Origin: Candidatus Binatia bacterium
GTDB taxonomy: Bacteria; Desulfobacterota; Binatia; Bin18
DNA: 56,136 bases
Assembly (NCBI GenBank): GCA_022826945.1
Contig: JAJDTY010000018.1
Location: 1 to 56,136, forward strand
Direction: 5' to 3'
Shown here: positions 24,881-33,348 of the stretch, piece by piece
How positions within the stretch are numbered: the first letter of the stretch is position 1
Layout of the letters: each line of letters starts with the position of its first letter
Notes under the pieces: model-generated
The model's input: only the letters and a program-made list of their open reading frames with translations
Told to the model about the DNA's origin: nothing
Database searches by the model: none
Program-made: the position numbers and the translations under genes

Positions 24881-26572
24881 TTGCGAATACGTTGGTTGAC
24901 AACCCTTCCATATATAAGGGTAGGGGCAGCCCTAGAGGGCTGCCTTTTTCGTCGAAGCGCTATGGGGCTGGCGGTGCTGCTCGTTCTGCTCCTGCCCGTG
25001 CCGACTTGGTCACAAAGTGTTGACGAACTACTCTCCAACCCGGCGGCCTTTGACCGGCAAAAAGTTAAGGTGACCGGTCAGGTCACGACCCTTATCGTTG
25101 AGGAAGGCGAAAAACCGTACACCAAGTTTAAGCTCGGTGACGCGGAAAGGGCGATCTCGGTCTTTATGCGCGGTGTCCAGGCGCTGACTGAGGGTGAGAC
25201 GTATGAGGTCGATGGCGTGTTTCTGGTCAAACCGGCCAGCGACGGATCGACGCAGATCAGTGGGATTGTGGGCCAGACCGTTCTTCCCTTGGAGGAGGAA
25301 CCCCAGGCAGAAGAGCCTCTGGAATTTACGAAAGATGAAACGGCTGAAGAGTTCGAGTCGCAAGAGCTGGAGGACGAGCTGGCAGAATCTGAAGAGACGA
25401 CTGTGGATGACATCCCAGGTCTCTTAGTGGCCGATTTATTAGAGGATCCGGCTGCGTTTGATCGACTAGAGGTCAGTCTGGCAGGTGAAGTTACGGCACT
25501 GAAAGTCACAGAGGGAGATAATCCTTCCACAAAGTTTAAGCTGCACGATGCCAGTGGTGAAATCCCGGTCTTTATGCGCGGTGTCCAGGCGCTGACTGAG
25601 GGTGAGACGTATGAGGTCGATGGCGTGTTTCTGGTCAAACCGGCCAGCGACGGATCGACGCGGATCAGCGGGATTGTGGGCCAGACCATTCTTCCTCTGG
25701 AAGAGGAATCTCTGGCAGAAGAGCCTCTGGAGTTCGCGGAAGATGAAACGGCTGAGGAGTTCGAGTTGCAAGAGCTGGAGGACGAGTCACTGGAGTCTGA
25801 AGAGACGGCTCCGGATGACCCCATAGGTCTCTTGGTGGCTGACCTGTTAGAAGACCCGGCTGCGTTTGATCGGCTGGCTATCAGCTTGGCGGGTGAAGTC
25901 TCGACCCTGAGAGTGACAAACGGAGACCAGCCCGCCACCAAGTTCAAACTGCACGATGTCAGTGGCGAGATCCCGGTGTTTATGAGTGGAGCCAGATCGC
26001 TGACCGAAGGTGAGTCGTATGAGGTTGATGGCGTGTTCCTGGTAAAATCGACCAACGATGGAACCGGCGAGGTGAGCGGAATTGTGGCCAGTACAGTTGA
26101 GCCTGTCGAACCGGAACCCGCACCCATGCCGGTAGCCGAGGCTCCAACAGACGAGCCGGCGATCCCTCCCGTCTACACGGCTCCGGTCTATACGGTGAGT
26201 GCGCTGCTCGCCGATCAGGCGCAGTTTGATCGACGCTTCGTGAGTGTGACCGGACAAGTGACGAGCCTGACCACTCGCTATGGGGCTCGGACGTACCAGA
26301 AGTTCAAGCTCACAGACGGCAGCGGTACGATCCCGATTTTCATTCCGGGCACTTCCCCGTGTAAGCAGGGTCAGATTTGCAAAGTCACCGGCGTGTTCCT
26401 CATTAAAAGAACACAGGATGGCGAGTCTGAGATCAGTGGGATTAAGGCCGACGCCGTCGAAAAGGTGGAGGACGCGCCTTATCGGCAGTGGAGGAGCCTG
26501 GTGTTCCGGGAGCAGGTAGGTGAGCCGGGCTCCAACTCCAGATTCCTGGGTGGGTATACGTTTCCAGAATGA
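24881..26572 (+). CDS. Secreted protein with four OB-like repeats and acidic linkers
   Basis: Up to 563 aa. A hydrophobic signal segment (about residues 28-45, MGLAVLLVLLLPVPTWSQ) is followed by four similar modules of ~85 residues starting near 47, 180, 316 and 435. Each opens like VADLLEDPAAFDR and contains V-x-G-x-V, T-K-F-K-L, F-M-R-G and Y-x-V-x-G-V-F-L-V-K strands, resembling OB-fold domains. Glu-rich linkers separate the first three; a Pro/Glu linker precedes the fourth, which alone carries a Cys pair. Two starts compete. TTG 24881 has AAGGAG upstream but spans the terminator hairpin. ATG 24962 lies after the hairpin and before the signal core but has no ribosome site. Modules 1 and 2 share 96 identical bases. 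Function unknown; exported ligand binding is a guess. Confidence 0.7.
   Translation: MRIRWLTTLPYIRVGAALEGCLFRRSAMGLAVLLVLLLPVPTWSQSVDELLSNPAAFDRQKVKVTGQVTTLIVEEGEKPYTKFKLGDAERAISVFMRGVQALTEGETYEVDGVFLVKPASDGSTQISGIVGQTVLPLEEEPQAEEPLEFTKDETAEEFESQELEDELAESEETTVDDIPGLLVADLLEDPAAFDRLEVSLAGEVTALKVTEGDNPSTKFKLHDASGEIPVFMRGVQALTEGETYEVDGVFLVKPASDGSTRISGIVGQTILPLEEESLAEEPLEFAEDETAEEFELQELEDESLESEETAPDDPIGLLVADLLEDPAAFDRLAISLAGEVSTLRVTNGDQPATKFKLHDVSGEIPVFMSGARSLTEGESYEVDGVFLVKSTNDGTGEVSGIVASTVEPVEPEPAPMPVAEAPTDEPAIPPVYTAPVYTVSALLADQAQFDRRFVSVTGQVTSLTTRYGARTYQKFKLTDGSGTIPIFIPGTSPCKQGQICKVTGVFLIKRTQDGESEISGIKADAVEKVEDAPYRQWRSLVFREQVGEPGSNSRFLGGYTFPE
24925..24949 (+). terminator. Rho-independent terminator-like hairpin
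   Basis: GGCAGCCC, loop TAGA, GGGCTGCC, then TTTTT: a perfect 8-bp GC-rich stem with a U-tract. It lies 71 nt after the CoA-transferase stop. It would end that operon, but it also overlaps the first codons of the next gene if that gene starts at TTG 24881. Confidence 0.75.
25158..25661 (+). repeat. 96-nt exact direct repeat within the OB-repeat gene
   Basis: Bases 25158-25253 recur identically at 25566-25661, a 408-nt (136-codon) offset equal to one module plus linker. The third module at the next offset has diverged. This shows a recent duplication or gene conversion of one repeat unit and is a place where assembly could collapse or expand. Confidence 0.85.
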
Positions 26573-26595
26573 GGGCGACGGGAACGTCGCCCTCA
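26570..26595. terminator. Stem-loop between convergent genes
   Basis: TGAGGGCGAC and GTCGCCCTCA form a perfect 10-bp stem with a 6-nt loop, beginning at the stop codon of the OB-repeat gene and ending 7 nt before the stop of the convergent SnoaL-like gene. No T-run on either side, so it is a bidirectional terminator or mRNA 3'-end stabiliser by position only. Confidence 0.5.
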
Positions 26596-26602
26596 TGAGA
26601 TA

Positions 26603-26992
26603 TTAGCCAACCAGGATTTCTTTGGCGTGGATCGTATCCAGATATTCCCGTACGGCTTTGATTTTGCCGTCCGATAATTCAATCAGAAAGTGATACTGAT
26701 TGTTATAGACCTTGCCGTTGGCCAGTTCGCCATACGACTCGGCTTCAACCGCAACCCGGTCCCCCTCGGCAATCACGCCTTTGGGCGTGATTTTCAGGCC
26801 GTTCGGCATAGCCGAGCCAATGCCTTTGACTAGTTCGCCGAACTCCGCCTTGGTCTTGGTGCCGGACAGCTCGAACTTGCCGGCCACCCACCATGTAGCG
26901 TCGTCGGTCATCTGACCCAGTGCGGCGTCAAAATTCCCGGCGGAAAAATTCTCAAAGAAACCCAGGACAACACCTTTATTCGCATCACTCAT
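26603..26992 (-). CDS. SnoaL/NTF2-fold protein (ketosteroid-isomerase-like)
   Basis: 129 aa, one NTF2-like cone domain. The opening helix MSDANKGVVLGFFENFSAGNF, the DDATWWVAG strand, the RVAVEAESYGEL segment and the closing KIKAVREYLDTIHAKEIL are typical of SnoaL-like polyketide cyclase or limonene-epoxide-hydrolase relatives. Such proteins catalyse small isomerase, hydrolase or cyclase reactions or simply bind ligands. The start at 26992 is chosen for AAAGGAGG 7 nt upstream; the longer in-frame N-terminus has no such site. It appears to be a single-gene unit. Confidence 0.75.
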   Translation of the reverse strand: MSDANKGVVLGFFENFSAGNFDAALGQMTDDATWWVAGKFELSGTKTKAEFGELVKGIGSAMPNGLKITPKGVIAEGDRVAVEAESYGELANGKVYNNQYHFLIELSDGKIKAVREYLDTIHAKEILVG

Positions 26993-27112
26993 ACAGAACC
27001 TCCTTTGCTGTGCATCGTCACACCGATGCCGATCAGAATAAGATGCTCCCTTATAGCCCACCTGTCTGAGGCTTCGCAAGCGAACCGGCGGTGGGGGTAG
27101 AGCGTACTCTCG

Positions 27113-27141
27113 TCATGCCTGGCTTGACCCAGCATCCAGCC
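27113..27141 (+). repeat. TCATGCC...GCATCCAG dispersed repeat (half copy)
   Basis: The stretch TCATGCCTGGCTTGACCCAG and the following CATCCAG match, with a few differences, the complement of 55785-55808. It reads like one arm of a REP-like dispersed repeat whose fuller form is inside the small element at 55707-55848. Confidence 0.5.
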
Positions 27142-27390
27142 TCATTCTTCTAAATACAAGTAACCTCTCGCTTCTTGTATATATGTTTCTAAAGGCTTCA
27201 TTTCACTACGACTCGACATGCCATCTGTTAAATGATGGAGCCGCTCAATTTCTCCATTCATAAGAATATCGGATAATAGAGTTAAGTAGATAGCTGCGGC
27301 GTAGATATTGAGAATTAACACTTTACTTACGAAATTCAGAAGGTCGATAAGTTGCTGGAGGTTAAAGTCAGTGGGCACTGTCGAGCACAT
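27142..27390 (-). CDS. Hypothetical protein (82 aa), second gene of a two-gene cassette
   Basis: 82 aa, no recognised family. A hydrophobic, Leu/Ile-rich region at about residues 12-45 (LLNFVSKVLILNIYAAAIYL) could be one membrane-like helix or a buried core; the C-terminus is acidic (EARGYLYLEE). Its ATG lies inside the upstream gene, overlapping by 23 nt in another frame, and has no ribosome site of its own, so it should depend on translation of that gene. The region looks clearly lower in GC than its neighbours, suggesting transfer. A toxin-antitoxin-like pair is a possibility based on size and overlap only. Confidence 0.5.
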   Translation of the reverse strand: MCSTVPTDFNLQQLIDLLNFVSKVLILNIYAAAIYLTLLSDILMNGEIERLHHLTDGMSSRSEMKPLETYIQEARGYLYLEE

Positions 27391-27673
27391 CCCGGAGGGC
27401 TTGCTGCCACGCCTCTAACATCACAGCCGCTCCTTTCCACTCCATCCACTCGTCTTCTTGCTGCATGGAGGCCGTCTCTTTCAGCACCTCGGTATGTTGA
27501 TCAAGCGTGTGCTGATATCTCTCCTCGAATGTCTGGACCTGGTCCTGATAGGTCGAAATTTTCCGCTCGATAAGTTCAACTGCTAAGGCCCTAATAGCGG
27601 CTTCTTCGTTTTTATAGATACCGGCCGTAACAAGACTGTTCGCAATGGATTCCAATACTGCTTGAGAGGTCAT
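27368..27673 (-). CDS. Hypothetical helical protein (101 aa), first gene of a two-gene cassette
   Basis: 101 aa, almost entirely helical by composition. Residues 1-35 look like a short DNA-binding or regulatory head (LESIANSLVTAGIYKNEEAAIRALAVEL), and 36-75 form a charged amphipathic stretch (STYQDQVQTFEERYQHTL) suited to a coiled coil. The first part recalls antitoxins of small toxin-antitoxin modules, but no named family fits securely. The ribosome site is weak (GAAAGG). It overlaps the downstream gene by 23 nt. Both genes sit alone between the SnoaL-like gene and ilvD in a locally AT-rich patch. Confidence 0.55.
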   Translation of the reverse strand: MTSQAVLESIANSLVTAGIYKNEEAAIRALAVELIERKISTYQDQVQTFEERYQHTLDQHTEVLKETASMQQEDEWMEWKGAAVMLEAWQQALRDVLDSAH

Positions 27674-27732
27674 AACAACAGCCTTTCAAATCGTTCCGAC
27701 CTGTTCTGGAGTTCCCATCTGAACCTTTTGTA

Positions 27733-29418
27733 TCAGTTGTTGCCCGGCTGGGTCACCGCGCCCTCGGAGGCGGAGGTGACCTGGGCCGCGTATTTGGCGA
27801 ATACGCCGGAGGTGTAACGCGGAGTCGGGGGTTGCCAGTCGGCCAGGCGGGTTTGTATCTCGGCGTCGCTCAACTCAACATTAAGCTGACGATTTTCAAT
27901 ATCGATCACTACTATGTCGCCTTCCCGGAGAATGGCAATCGGGCCGCCAACTGCGGCTTCCGGCGCAATATGGCCGGCCATGAGGCCGCGCGTCGCTCCG
28001 CTGAAACGCCCGTCCGTGATTAAGGACACGGAGTCGCCGAGCCCCTCACCCACGATGGCCGCAGTCACGCCCAACATCTCGCGCATGCCCGGCCCGCCCC
28101 TCGGACCTTCATAGCGAATGACCACGACATCACCCGCCTTGATGTGCCGTTGCGTGACCGCTGCCATGGCGTCTTCCTCACACTCGAAGAGACGTGCCGG
28201 CCCGCGGTGATACGGACGCTCATGCCCGGCGACTTTAATGACACAGCCCTCTGGCGCGAGATTGCCTCGCAGAATGACCAGACCGCCGGTGTCTTTGAGC
28301 GGCTGGGCCAGCGGCAGAATGACATCCTGGCCCGGGGTTTCAACAGCCTTTGCCGCCTCAACCGCAAGGGTTTCCCCGCTGGCGTTCAGTTGCCCGCCGT
28401 CAACCAGCCCGCCGTCAACCAGGCGCTGGGCAATCAGTTGGATGCCGCCGGCTTTATCCACATCGGTGGCCACGTATTTTCCACCGGGTTTGAGGTCGGC
28501 GATGAGCGGGGTGCGGCGACTGACCGTATCGAAATCGTCAATATCGAGCGGAATACCGGCTTCCCGCGCCATTGCCAGTAAATGCAACACCGCGTTGGTT
28601 GACCCGCCGGTTGCGGCCACACAGGCAATGGCGTTCTCAAACGCCTGACGGTTCAAGATGTCCAGCGGTCGGATATTCTTGTTGAGCAGGTCCATCACGC
28701 GCTGCCCGCACTCGACCGCAACCGCGTCTTTGCGCCCATCGGTTGCCGGAACACTCCCCGTGCCCATGGGCGACAGGCCGATGAATTCCATGACGGTGGC
28801 CATGGTGTTGGCCGTATACTGTCCGCCACAGGCTCCGGCTCCCGGACAGGCGAAGTCCTCGATATGTTTGAGGTCAGTGTCGCTCATGCGTCCTGCGGCG
28901 TTGGCCCCAATGGCCTCGAACACGTCCTGAATGGTCACGTCTTTGTCCTGAAAGCGGCCGGGTGCGATCGAACCGCCATACAACAGCAGCCCTGGAACAT
29001 TCAGACGAGCCAGGGCGAGGGCCCCGGCGGGAATGGTCTTGTCACACCCCACGATAACGACCATGGCGTCAAACATATAGCCCCGACCGACCAACTCAAT
29101 CGAGTCGGCAATGACTTCGCGGCTGACGAGGGAGGCTTTCATGCCCTCCGTCCCCATAGTGACAGCGTCGCTGATGGAGACGGTGTTGATTTCCATGGGT
29201 GTGCCGCCGGCCTCCCGTACGCCCTGCTTGACCTTGTCGGCCAGTTGGCGCTGATTGAAGTTGCACGGCATGGTCTCAATCCAGGTATGCGCCACACCGA
29301 CCAGCGGTTTGGCCAGATCGTCATCCGTAAAGCCGATGGCCTTGAACATGGAGCGCGCCCCGGCGCGGTCGCGGCCCTCGGTAATGGTGTGGCTGGAGTG
29401 TTTGGGATTGAACGCCAT
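27733..29418 (-). CDS. ilvD: Dihydroxy-acid dehydratase
   Basis: 561 aa Fe-S dehydratase that converts 2,3-dihydroxy-3-isovalerate (or the methylvalerate) to the 2-oxo acid in valine/isoleucine/leucine biosynthesis. The three cluster cysteines are recognisable in MPCNFNQ, VGCDKT and CPGAGACGGQYTANTMA. The C-terminal domain has GPRGGPGMREML and TDGRFSGATRGLMAGHIAPEA. Length and order match IlvD rather than the longer Edd dehydratase. The start at 29418 is fixed by AAGGAGGGG 6 nt upstream; a 13-codon longer frame has no such site. No other ilv genes are adjacent, so it is a lone biosynthetic gene here. Confidence 0.95.
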   Translation of the reverse strand: MAFNPKHSSHTITEGRDRAGARSMFKAIGFTDDDLAKPLVGVAHTWIETMPCNFNQRQLADKVKQGVREAGGTPMEINTVSISDAVTMGTEGMKASLVSREVIADSIELVGRGYMFDAMVVIVGCDKTIPAGALALARLNVPGLLLYGGSIAPGRFQDKDVTIQDVFEAIGANAAGRMSDTDLKHIEDFACPGAGACGGQYTANTMATVMEFIGLSPMGTGSVPATDGRKDAVAVECGQRVMDLLNKNIRPLDILNRQAFENAIACVAATGGSTNAVLHLLAMAREAGIPLDIDDFDTVSRRTPLIADLKPGGKYVATDVDKAGGIQLIAQRLVDGGLVDGGQLNASGETLAVEAAKAVETPGQDVILPLAQPLKDTGGLVILRGNLAPEGCVIKVAGHERPYHRGPARLFECEEDAMAAVTQRHIKAGDVVVIRYEGPRGGPGMREMLGVTAAIVGEGLGDSVSLITDGRFSGATRGLMAGHIAPEAAVGGPIAILREGDIVVIDIENRQLNVELSDAEIQTRLADWQPPTPRYTSGVFAKYAAQVTSASEGAVTQPGNN

Positions 29419-29594
29419 AGTCCCCTCCTTCGTGGTAAAGAAGTAGTGGCAAAGCAAGTATATGCCCTTCCTGCTCTATAGTCTTGTCGGACGACTCTGT
29501 GCAAGCCTGTACCCTGGCCTTCACCCTTGACAGTCGAGAGTCATCTTGTAGCTTGTGGACGACTCTGGGTAGATGAGCCGGAAAGTAGCGGATT

Positions 29595-30761
29595 ATGGCC
29601 GAACCGATGCTGGCCTCGGAATTATTTGGTCACGACAACATTATTGACGCGGACGGGCATATTTTGGAGCCGCCTGATGTGTGGGAAAAATACATTGATC
29701 CGGCCTTTCGGGAGCGAGCGCTCCGTATCCGTCTGAACGCCGACGGCAAGGAATACCTCGAACTCGACGGCCGGCCGTCGCGCTTCTTCAATATTAAGGC
29801 GTTTGCCTCACTCGGCGGAATGGGCCGCAGCGCATCTGAAATCGTCACATCCATTAAAACCCAGACCTATACCGAAGCGGCGCCCTTTGGGGCGATGGAC
29901 CCGAAAGAGCGGGTGACCCTATTGGATCAAGAAGGACTGCGGGCAACGATTCTCTATCCAAGCATCGGTCTGGTCTGGGAGTGCGAGACAGAAGACCCGG
30001 CCTTAGCCGACGCCTATGCCCGTGCCTATAATCGCTGGATTGTTGACTTTTGTTCCGGCACGCACGGCCGGCTAGTGTCCATTGCGCATATCGCATTGAC
30101 GAGTGGGGAGCAGGCGGCCACCGAACTGGAACGAGCGGTCAAAGCCGGCTGTAAGGGCGCGTTTATTGCGCCGTTCACGATTACCACAAAAGCCCATGCC
30201 CACCCGGACTACGATCCGTTTTGGGCTGCGGCACAGGATTTGGACGTCCCGGTTGGTATCCATCCCATGGCCGAGCATCCCAGCAAACGCGTGTATCAGC
30301 GCTTTACGGATATCAAGTGGGCGGACTGGTATCAGACTATGCTTGGTGCCCAGGGGCCGCAGCAGGCTTTTTATATCTTGTTTCAGTACGGCTTGTTCGA
30401 AAGATTCCCGCGCCTCAAGATCGTGCTTCTGGAGTCGGGGGCAGGCTGGATTGGAGCCGCGCTTGACCGCATGGATGCGACCTATGGGACCGCGCTCGGG
30501 CATAGCGTTCGCCTTAAAGAAAAGCCGAGTTTTTATTTTCGGCGCCAGTGCTGGATATCGGGCGACCCTGACGAGACCGCACTGGCGCATATCGTGGAAC
30601 ATGTGGGCAATGATCGTTTCTTCTGGGCCACGGATTACCCACATTTTGATCATCCGGGCAATTATATTGAGGCGCTGCACAATCTGGTCAGCCCTCTGTC
30701 GAATATAGCTCGAAAGAATTTGCTGGGTGACAGCGTTGCCAAAGTCTATGGCCTGGATTGA
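29595..30761 (+). CDS. Amidohydrolase-2 family protein (388 aa)
   Basis: A TIM-barrel metal-dependent hydrolase/decarboxylase. It begins with IIDADGHILEPPDVWEKYID near residue 15, the family's N-terminal metal strand, continues with GIHPMAEHPSKRVY near 220 and LESGAGWIGAALDRMD near 280, and ends with FWATDYPHFDHPGNY, whose Asp and His complete the site. It is the usual length, unlike the longer paralogue at 1362-2876. The next gene, an SMP-30/gluconolactonase-like gene, starts 33 bp later, so a two-gene hydrolase operon is likely. Substrates are probably cyclic or aromatic acids by family, not proven. Confidence 0.85.
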   Translation: MAEPMLASELFGHDNIIDADGHILEPPDVWEKYIDPAFRERALRIRLNADGKEYLELDGRPSRFFNIKAFASLGGMGRSASEIVTSIKTQTYTEAAPFGAMDPKERVTLLDQEGLRATILYPSIGLVWECETEDPALADAYARAYNRWIVDFCSGTHGRLVSIAHIALTSGEQAATELERAVKAGCKGAFIAPFTITTKAHAHPDYDPFWAAAQDLDVPVGIHPMAEHPSKRVYQRFTDIKWADWYQTMLGAQGPQQAFYILFQYGLFERFPRLKIVLLESGAGWIGAALDRMDATYGTALGHSVRLKEKPSFYFRRQCWISGDPDETALAHIVEHVGNDRFFWATDYPHFDHPGNYIEALHNLVSPLSNIARKNLLGDSVAKVYGLD

Positions 30762-30793
30762 TGGCTGTATCAACATCAAAAAAAGGGGAGAGT

Positions 30794-31624
30794 ATGCTTG
30801 AAACCATTGCTTCCGGATACGGACTGCTTGAAGGTCCGCGGGTGGACAGCGCGGACAATCTCTACTTCAGCGATGTGACCAACGGTGGGGTGTACTGCCG
30901 CGCACCAGGCGGAGAGATCTCGACCGTGGTGCCGCGCCGACGCGGGGTTGGTGGTATCGCCCTGCATGCGGCTGGTGGCTTGGTCATCTCCGGTAAGAAC
31001 GTGTGTCATGTCAAAGACGGGACAACGCGTATTCTGTTCCAGCGCGACGATATTCCCGGCTTTAACGATCTCTTCACGGACTCCCAGGGCCGTGTCCTGG
31101 TCGGCTCGCTGCGCTCCGACCCCTTCAAGCTCAAGGTCCAGATCCCTGGGGAGTTATGGCGGCTAGCGGGCGCGGACTCAGCGGTTGAATTATACGGCGA
31201 TGTCGGCATCACCAACGGTATTGGGTTCTCACCGGACGGGAGTAAGCTTTACCATTCGGACAGCGTGCCACGGCATATTATTCTGCACGATGTTGAGGCA
31301 GACGGGTCGATGACAAACCGCCGCGTTCTGGCCAGTCTACCCGCCGATTGGGTGCCTGACGGCCTGGCGGTTGATGAGGACGGCTGTGTGTGGGTCGCTG
31401 TCTATGGTGGTGGCTGCGCCCTACGCTACACGCCTGAGGGCAAGGAAGACCGGAAGATTGAGGTGCCGGCCAAGGCGGTCACGAGTTTATGTTTTGGTGG
31501 CGCGGACCGGTGCGATCTGTATATTGTGACAGCGGATAATATTGACGACCCGGATCGTAAGGGAACGATCTTCCGTACTCGGGTGGATACCCCTGGCCTG
31601 GCAGTAACGCCGGCAAATATTTAG
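30794..31624 (+). CDS. SMP-30/gluconolactonase-like beta-propeller hydrolase
   Basis: 276 aa six-bladed propeller of the SMP-30/gluconolactonase/LRE family. Metal-ligand regions are visible: Glu in LLEGPRVDSADNLYFSDV near residue 12, Asn in GITNGIGFSPDGSKLYHSDS near 145, and Asp in VPDGLAVDEDGCVWVAVYGG near 195. Members hydrolyse lactones in sugar or aromatic catabolism. The start at 30794 has GGGGAG upstream; an earlier frame overlaps the previous stop by 4 nt and lacks a comparable site. It is probably co-transcribed with the amidohydrolase, consistent with ring-opening by sequential hydrolases. Confidence 0.85.
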   Translation: MLETIASGYGLLEGPRVDSADNLYFSDVTNGGVYCRAPGGEISTVVPRRRGVGGIALHAAGGLVISGKNVCHVKDGTTRILFQRDDIPGFNDLFTDSQGRVLVGSLRSDPFKLKVQIPGELWRLAGADSAVELYGDVGITNGIGFSPDGSKLYHSDSVPRHIILHDVEADGSMTNRRVLASLPADWVPDGLAVDEDGCVWVAVYGGGCALRYTPEGKEDRKIEVPAKAVTSLCFGGADRCDLYIVTADNIDDPDRKGTIFRTRVDTPGLAVTPANI

Positions 31625-31641
31625 CGTGTAGGGCAGGGACC

Positions 31642-32817
31642 TCACTCGACCTTCATAATACGGCTCAAGAGCCGGTCCCGGATCTCCGCATTTGTCGCCA
31701 GGTCAACCGCGGTCCAGGCCAGTGACAGGGCTCCGTCTATAACGGCTTTGTCCGCAGCCTCGGTGACGCAGTGAGCGGTAAACTCGGGCTGATGATTGAC
31801 GGCCGGCAGCGAATCAATACCAATGGCAGGGTGAATGGCGGGCATGGCAAGGGAGACGTTGCCCATGTCCGTTGAGCCCGCCGCGCGTTTGAGAGATGGA
31901 TCAAGGGTTGGAAAAACCCGGCCCAGTGCCTCGGCATTCCGGCGATAGGCCGCGGCCATATCCGGGTCGTGTAGCATCTCCGCATACGGTTTTTCACCGC
32001 CGTTGATTTCAAGCTTGGAGCCGGTTGCCAGCGCACCGGCTTCAAAGCATCTGACAACCTTCTGTTTGATTTCATCAAGGTCCGCTAAGGTATTCGCTCG
32101 GACAATATACTTCGCCACCGTGTGGGCAGGAATGATATTGGGCGCGTCACCCCCTTTGGTAATCATGCCGTGAATTCGATCCGTGGAACGGATGTGTTGG
32201 CGGAGCAGGCCAATGGCTGTCTGGGCGACGGTCAGGGCATCCGCAGCATTAATGCCGCGTTCAGGAAAGGCTGAGGCGTGCGCTTCTTTACCGTGATAGC
32301 AGACCTCAAACATGGAGGCGGCAATAATGGGAAATTCGACCACGTCCTTTGGCGCGGGATGGACCATCATCGCCGCATGCATGCCCTCAAACGCGCCGCG
32401 TTCGAGCAGGAGGATTTTCCCCCCGGCGTCACAGACTTCTTCTGCCGGGGTGCCGATCACGCTCACGGTCAGCCCCACCTCATCCGCAATTTTTGCCGCG
32501 GCAATCCCGGCCCCAACCGACGCCGCGGCAATAATATTATGACCACAGGCATGGCCGATCCCAGGCAGGCTGTCATATTCCGCACAGAGACCGATATGCA
32601 GCGGTCCGCTCCCGGCCCGGGCGATGAACGCAGTCGGAAGATCGCAGATGCCCGTTTCAACCGAGAAGCCCGCGTCGACCAGCGTTTCCGACAGCCAGGA
32701 GGCCGCCTTCTCTTCTTCAAAGCCCAACTCGGGGTGGGCGTGAATCCGGTGACTCAGGGCGATGAGGTCGTCTCGCGCCTGGTCAAATCGTTCCTGGGCT
32801 CCAGCCTTGGCATCCAT
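31642..32817 (-). CDS. M20 family amidohydrolase, copy A
   Basis: 391 aa, zinc amidohydrolase/peptidase of the M20D-like group (aminobenzoyl-glutamate or N-acyl amino-acid hydrolase relatives). The metal-site segments are SHRIHAHPELGFEEEKA near residue 25, AEYDSLPGIGHACGHN near 80, GTPAEEVCDAGG near 125 and HASAFPERGINAADAL near 175, with TDMGNVSLAMPAIHP near 325. The start at 32817 has AAGGAG 8 nt upstream. It is close to identical in layout to copy B at 33349-34530, sharing its first residues (MDAK-x-GAQERF). A DoxX gene on the other strand lies between the copies. Confidence 0.9.
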   Translation of the reverse strand: MDAKAGAQERFDQARDDLIALSHRIHAHPELGFEEEKAASWLSETLVDAGFSVETGICDLPTAFIARAGSGPLHIGLCAEYDSLPGIGHACGHNIIAAASVGAGIAAAKIADEVGLTVSVIGTPAEEVCDAGGKILLLERGAFEGMHAAMMVHPAPKDVVEFPIIAASMFEVCYHGKEAHASAFPERGINAADALTVAQTAIGLLRQHIRSTDRIHGMITKGGDAPNIIPAHTVAKYIVRANTLADLDEIKQKVVRCFEAGALATGSKLEINGGEKPYAEMLHDPDMAAAYRRNAEALGRVFPTLDPSLKRAAGSTDMGNVSLAMPAIHPAIGIDSLPAVNHQPEFTAHCVTEAADKAVIDGALSLAWTAVDLATNAEIRDRLLSRIMKVE

Positions 32818-32951
32818 AGGCACTCCTTTTTCTCTTCCTGCCTTACCACACGCCCTTCTTTGGCGTCCAGAACAAAATATCCTTCCAAATCGACGAAAGA
32901 ACATGGTACATGAAGGCAGGGTGTCTGTGATGAGAAGAAGGAGGATTGCGT

Positions 32952-33344
32952 ATGGATACCATCTGGTGTGGACAACTCGCTGTTTCGGTCTTTTTTGCCA
33001 TCGCTTTCTTACAATCGGCAGCCGACAAATGGCTGGATCGCGCGGGGAATATCGAGTTTTTCAGCGGACATTTTTCTAATAGTCCGCTGGCCAGCATGGT
33101 TCCGGCGATGTTCTGGACCATCACGGTCCTCGAATCGCTGGCCGGAGTGTTGAGCGGCCTTGGCGCGTTGATGGTCCTGCTCGGTATGGGAACGGGCTTG
33201 GCTGTGTGGGGACTGGTATTCTCAACCGTCTCGTTGCTGTGCCTGTTCTTCGGCCAACGCTTGGCCCAAGATTATGCCGGTGCGGCCGTGATCGCCGCCT
33301 ACTTTGCCGTGGCGCTGCTGGGTTTTGCCATCCTGGGCGGATAA
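32952..33344 (+). CDS. DoxX family membrane protein
   Basis: 130 aa with four hydrophobic segments (about residues 8-25, 48-70, 75-95, 105-128). It matches the DoxX-like pattern: an early FAIAFLQSAADKWLDRAGNIEFF, then ESLAGVLSGLGALMVLLG, and a final small helix ending FAILGG. DoxX proteins are inner-membrane proteins tied to redox or oxidative stress; their exact reaction is unsettled. The ATG has AAGGAGG 7-8 nt upstream. It sits between two tandem M20 paralogues that both point the opposite way, with only 4 bp to the end of copy B. Confidence 0.75.
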   Translation: MDTIWCGQLAVSVFFAIAFLQSAADKWLDRAGNIEFFSGHFSNSPLASMVPAMFWTITVLESLAGVLSGLGALMVLLGMGTGLAVWGLVFSTVSLLCLFFGQRLAQDYAGAAVIAAYFAVALLGFAILGG

Positions 33345-33348
33345 GGCC

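Noticed and set aside
24896..24916. TTGACA followed by TATATA as a promoter for the OB-repeat gene
   Set aside because: The spacing between the two boxes is about 9-12 bp, too short for a sigma-70 promoter, and a terminator hairpin follows immediately.
25078..26127. 349-aa Ser/Thr-rich open frame antisense to the OB-repeat gene
   Set aside because: It mirrors the Glu-rich and repeat codons of the sense gene, has low-complexity content and no ribosome site or family pattern.
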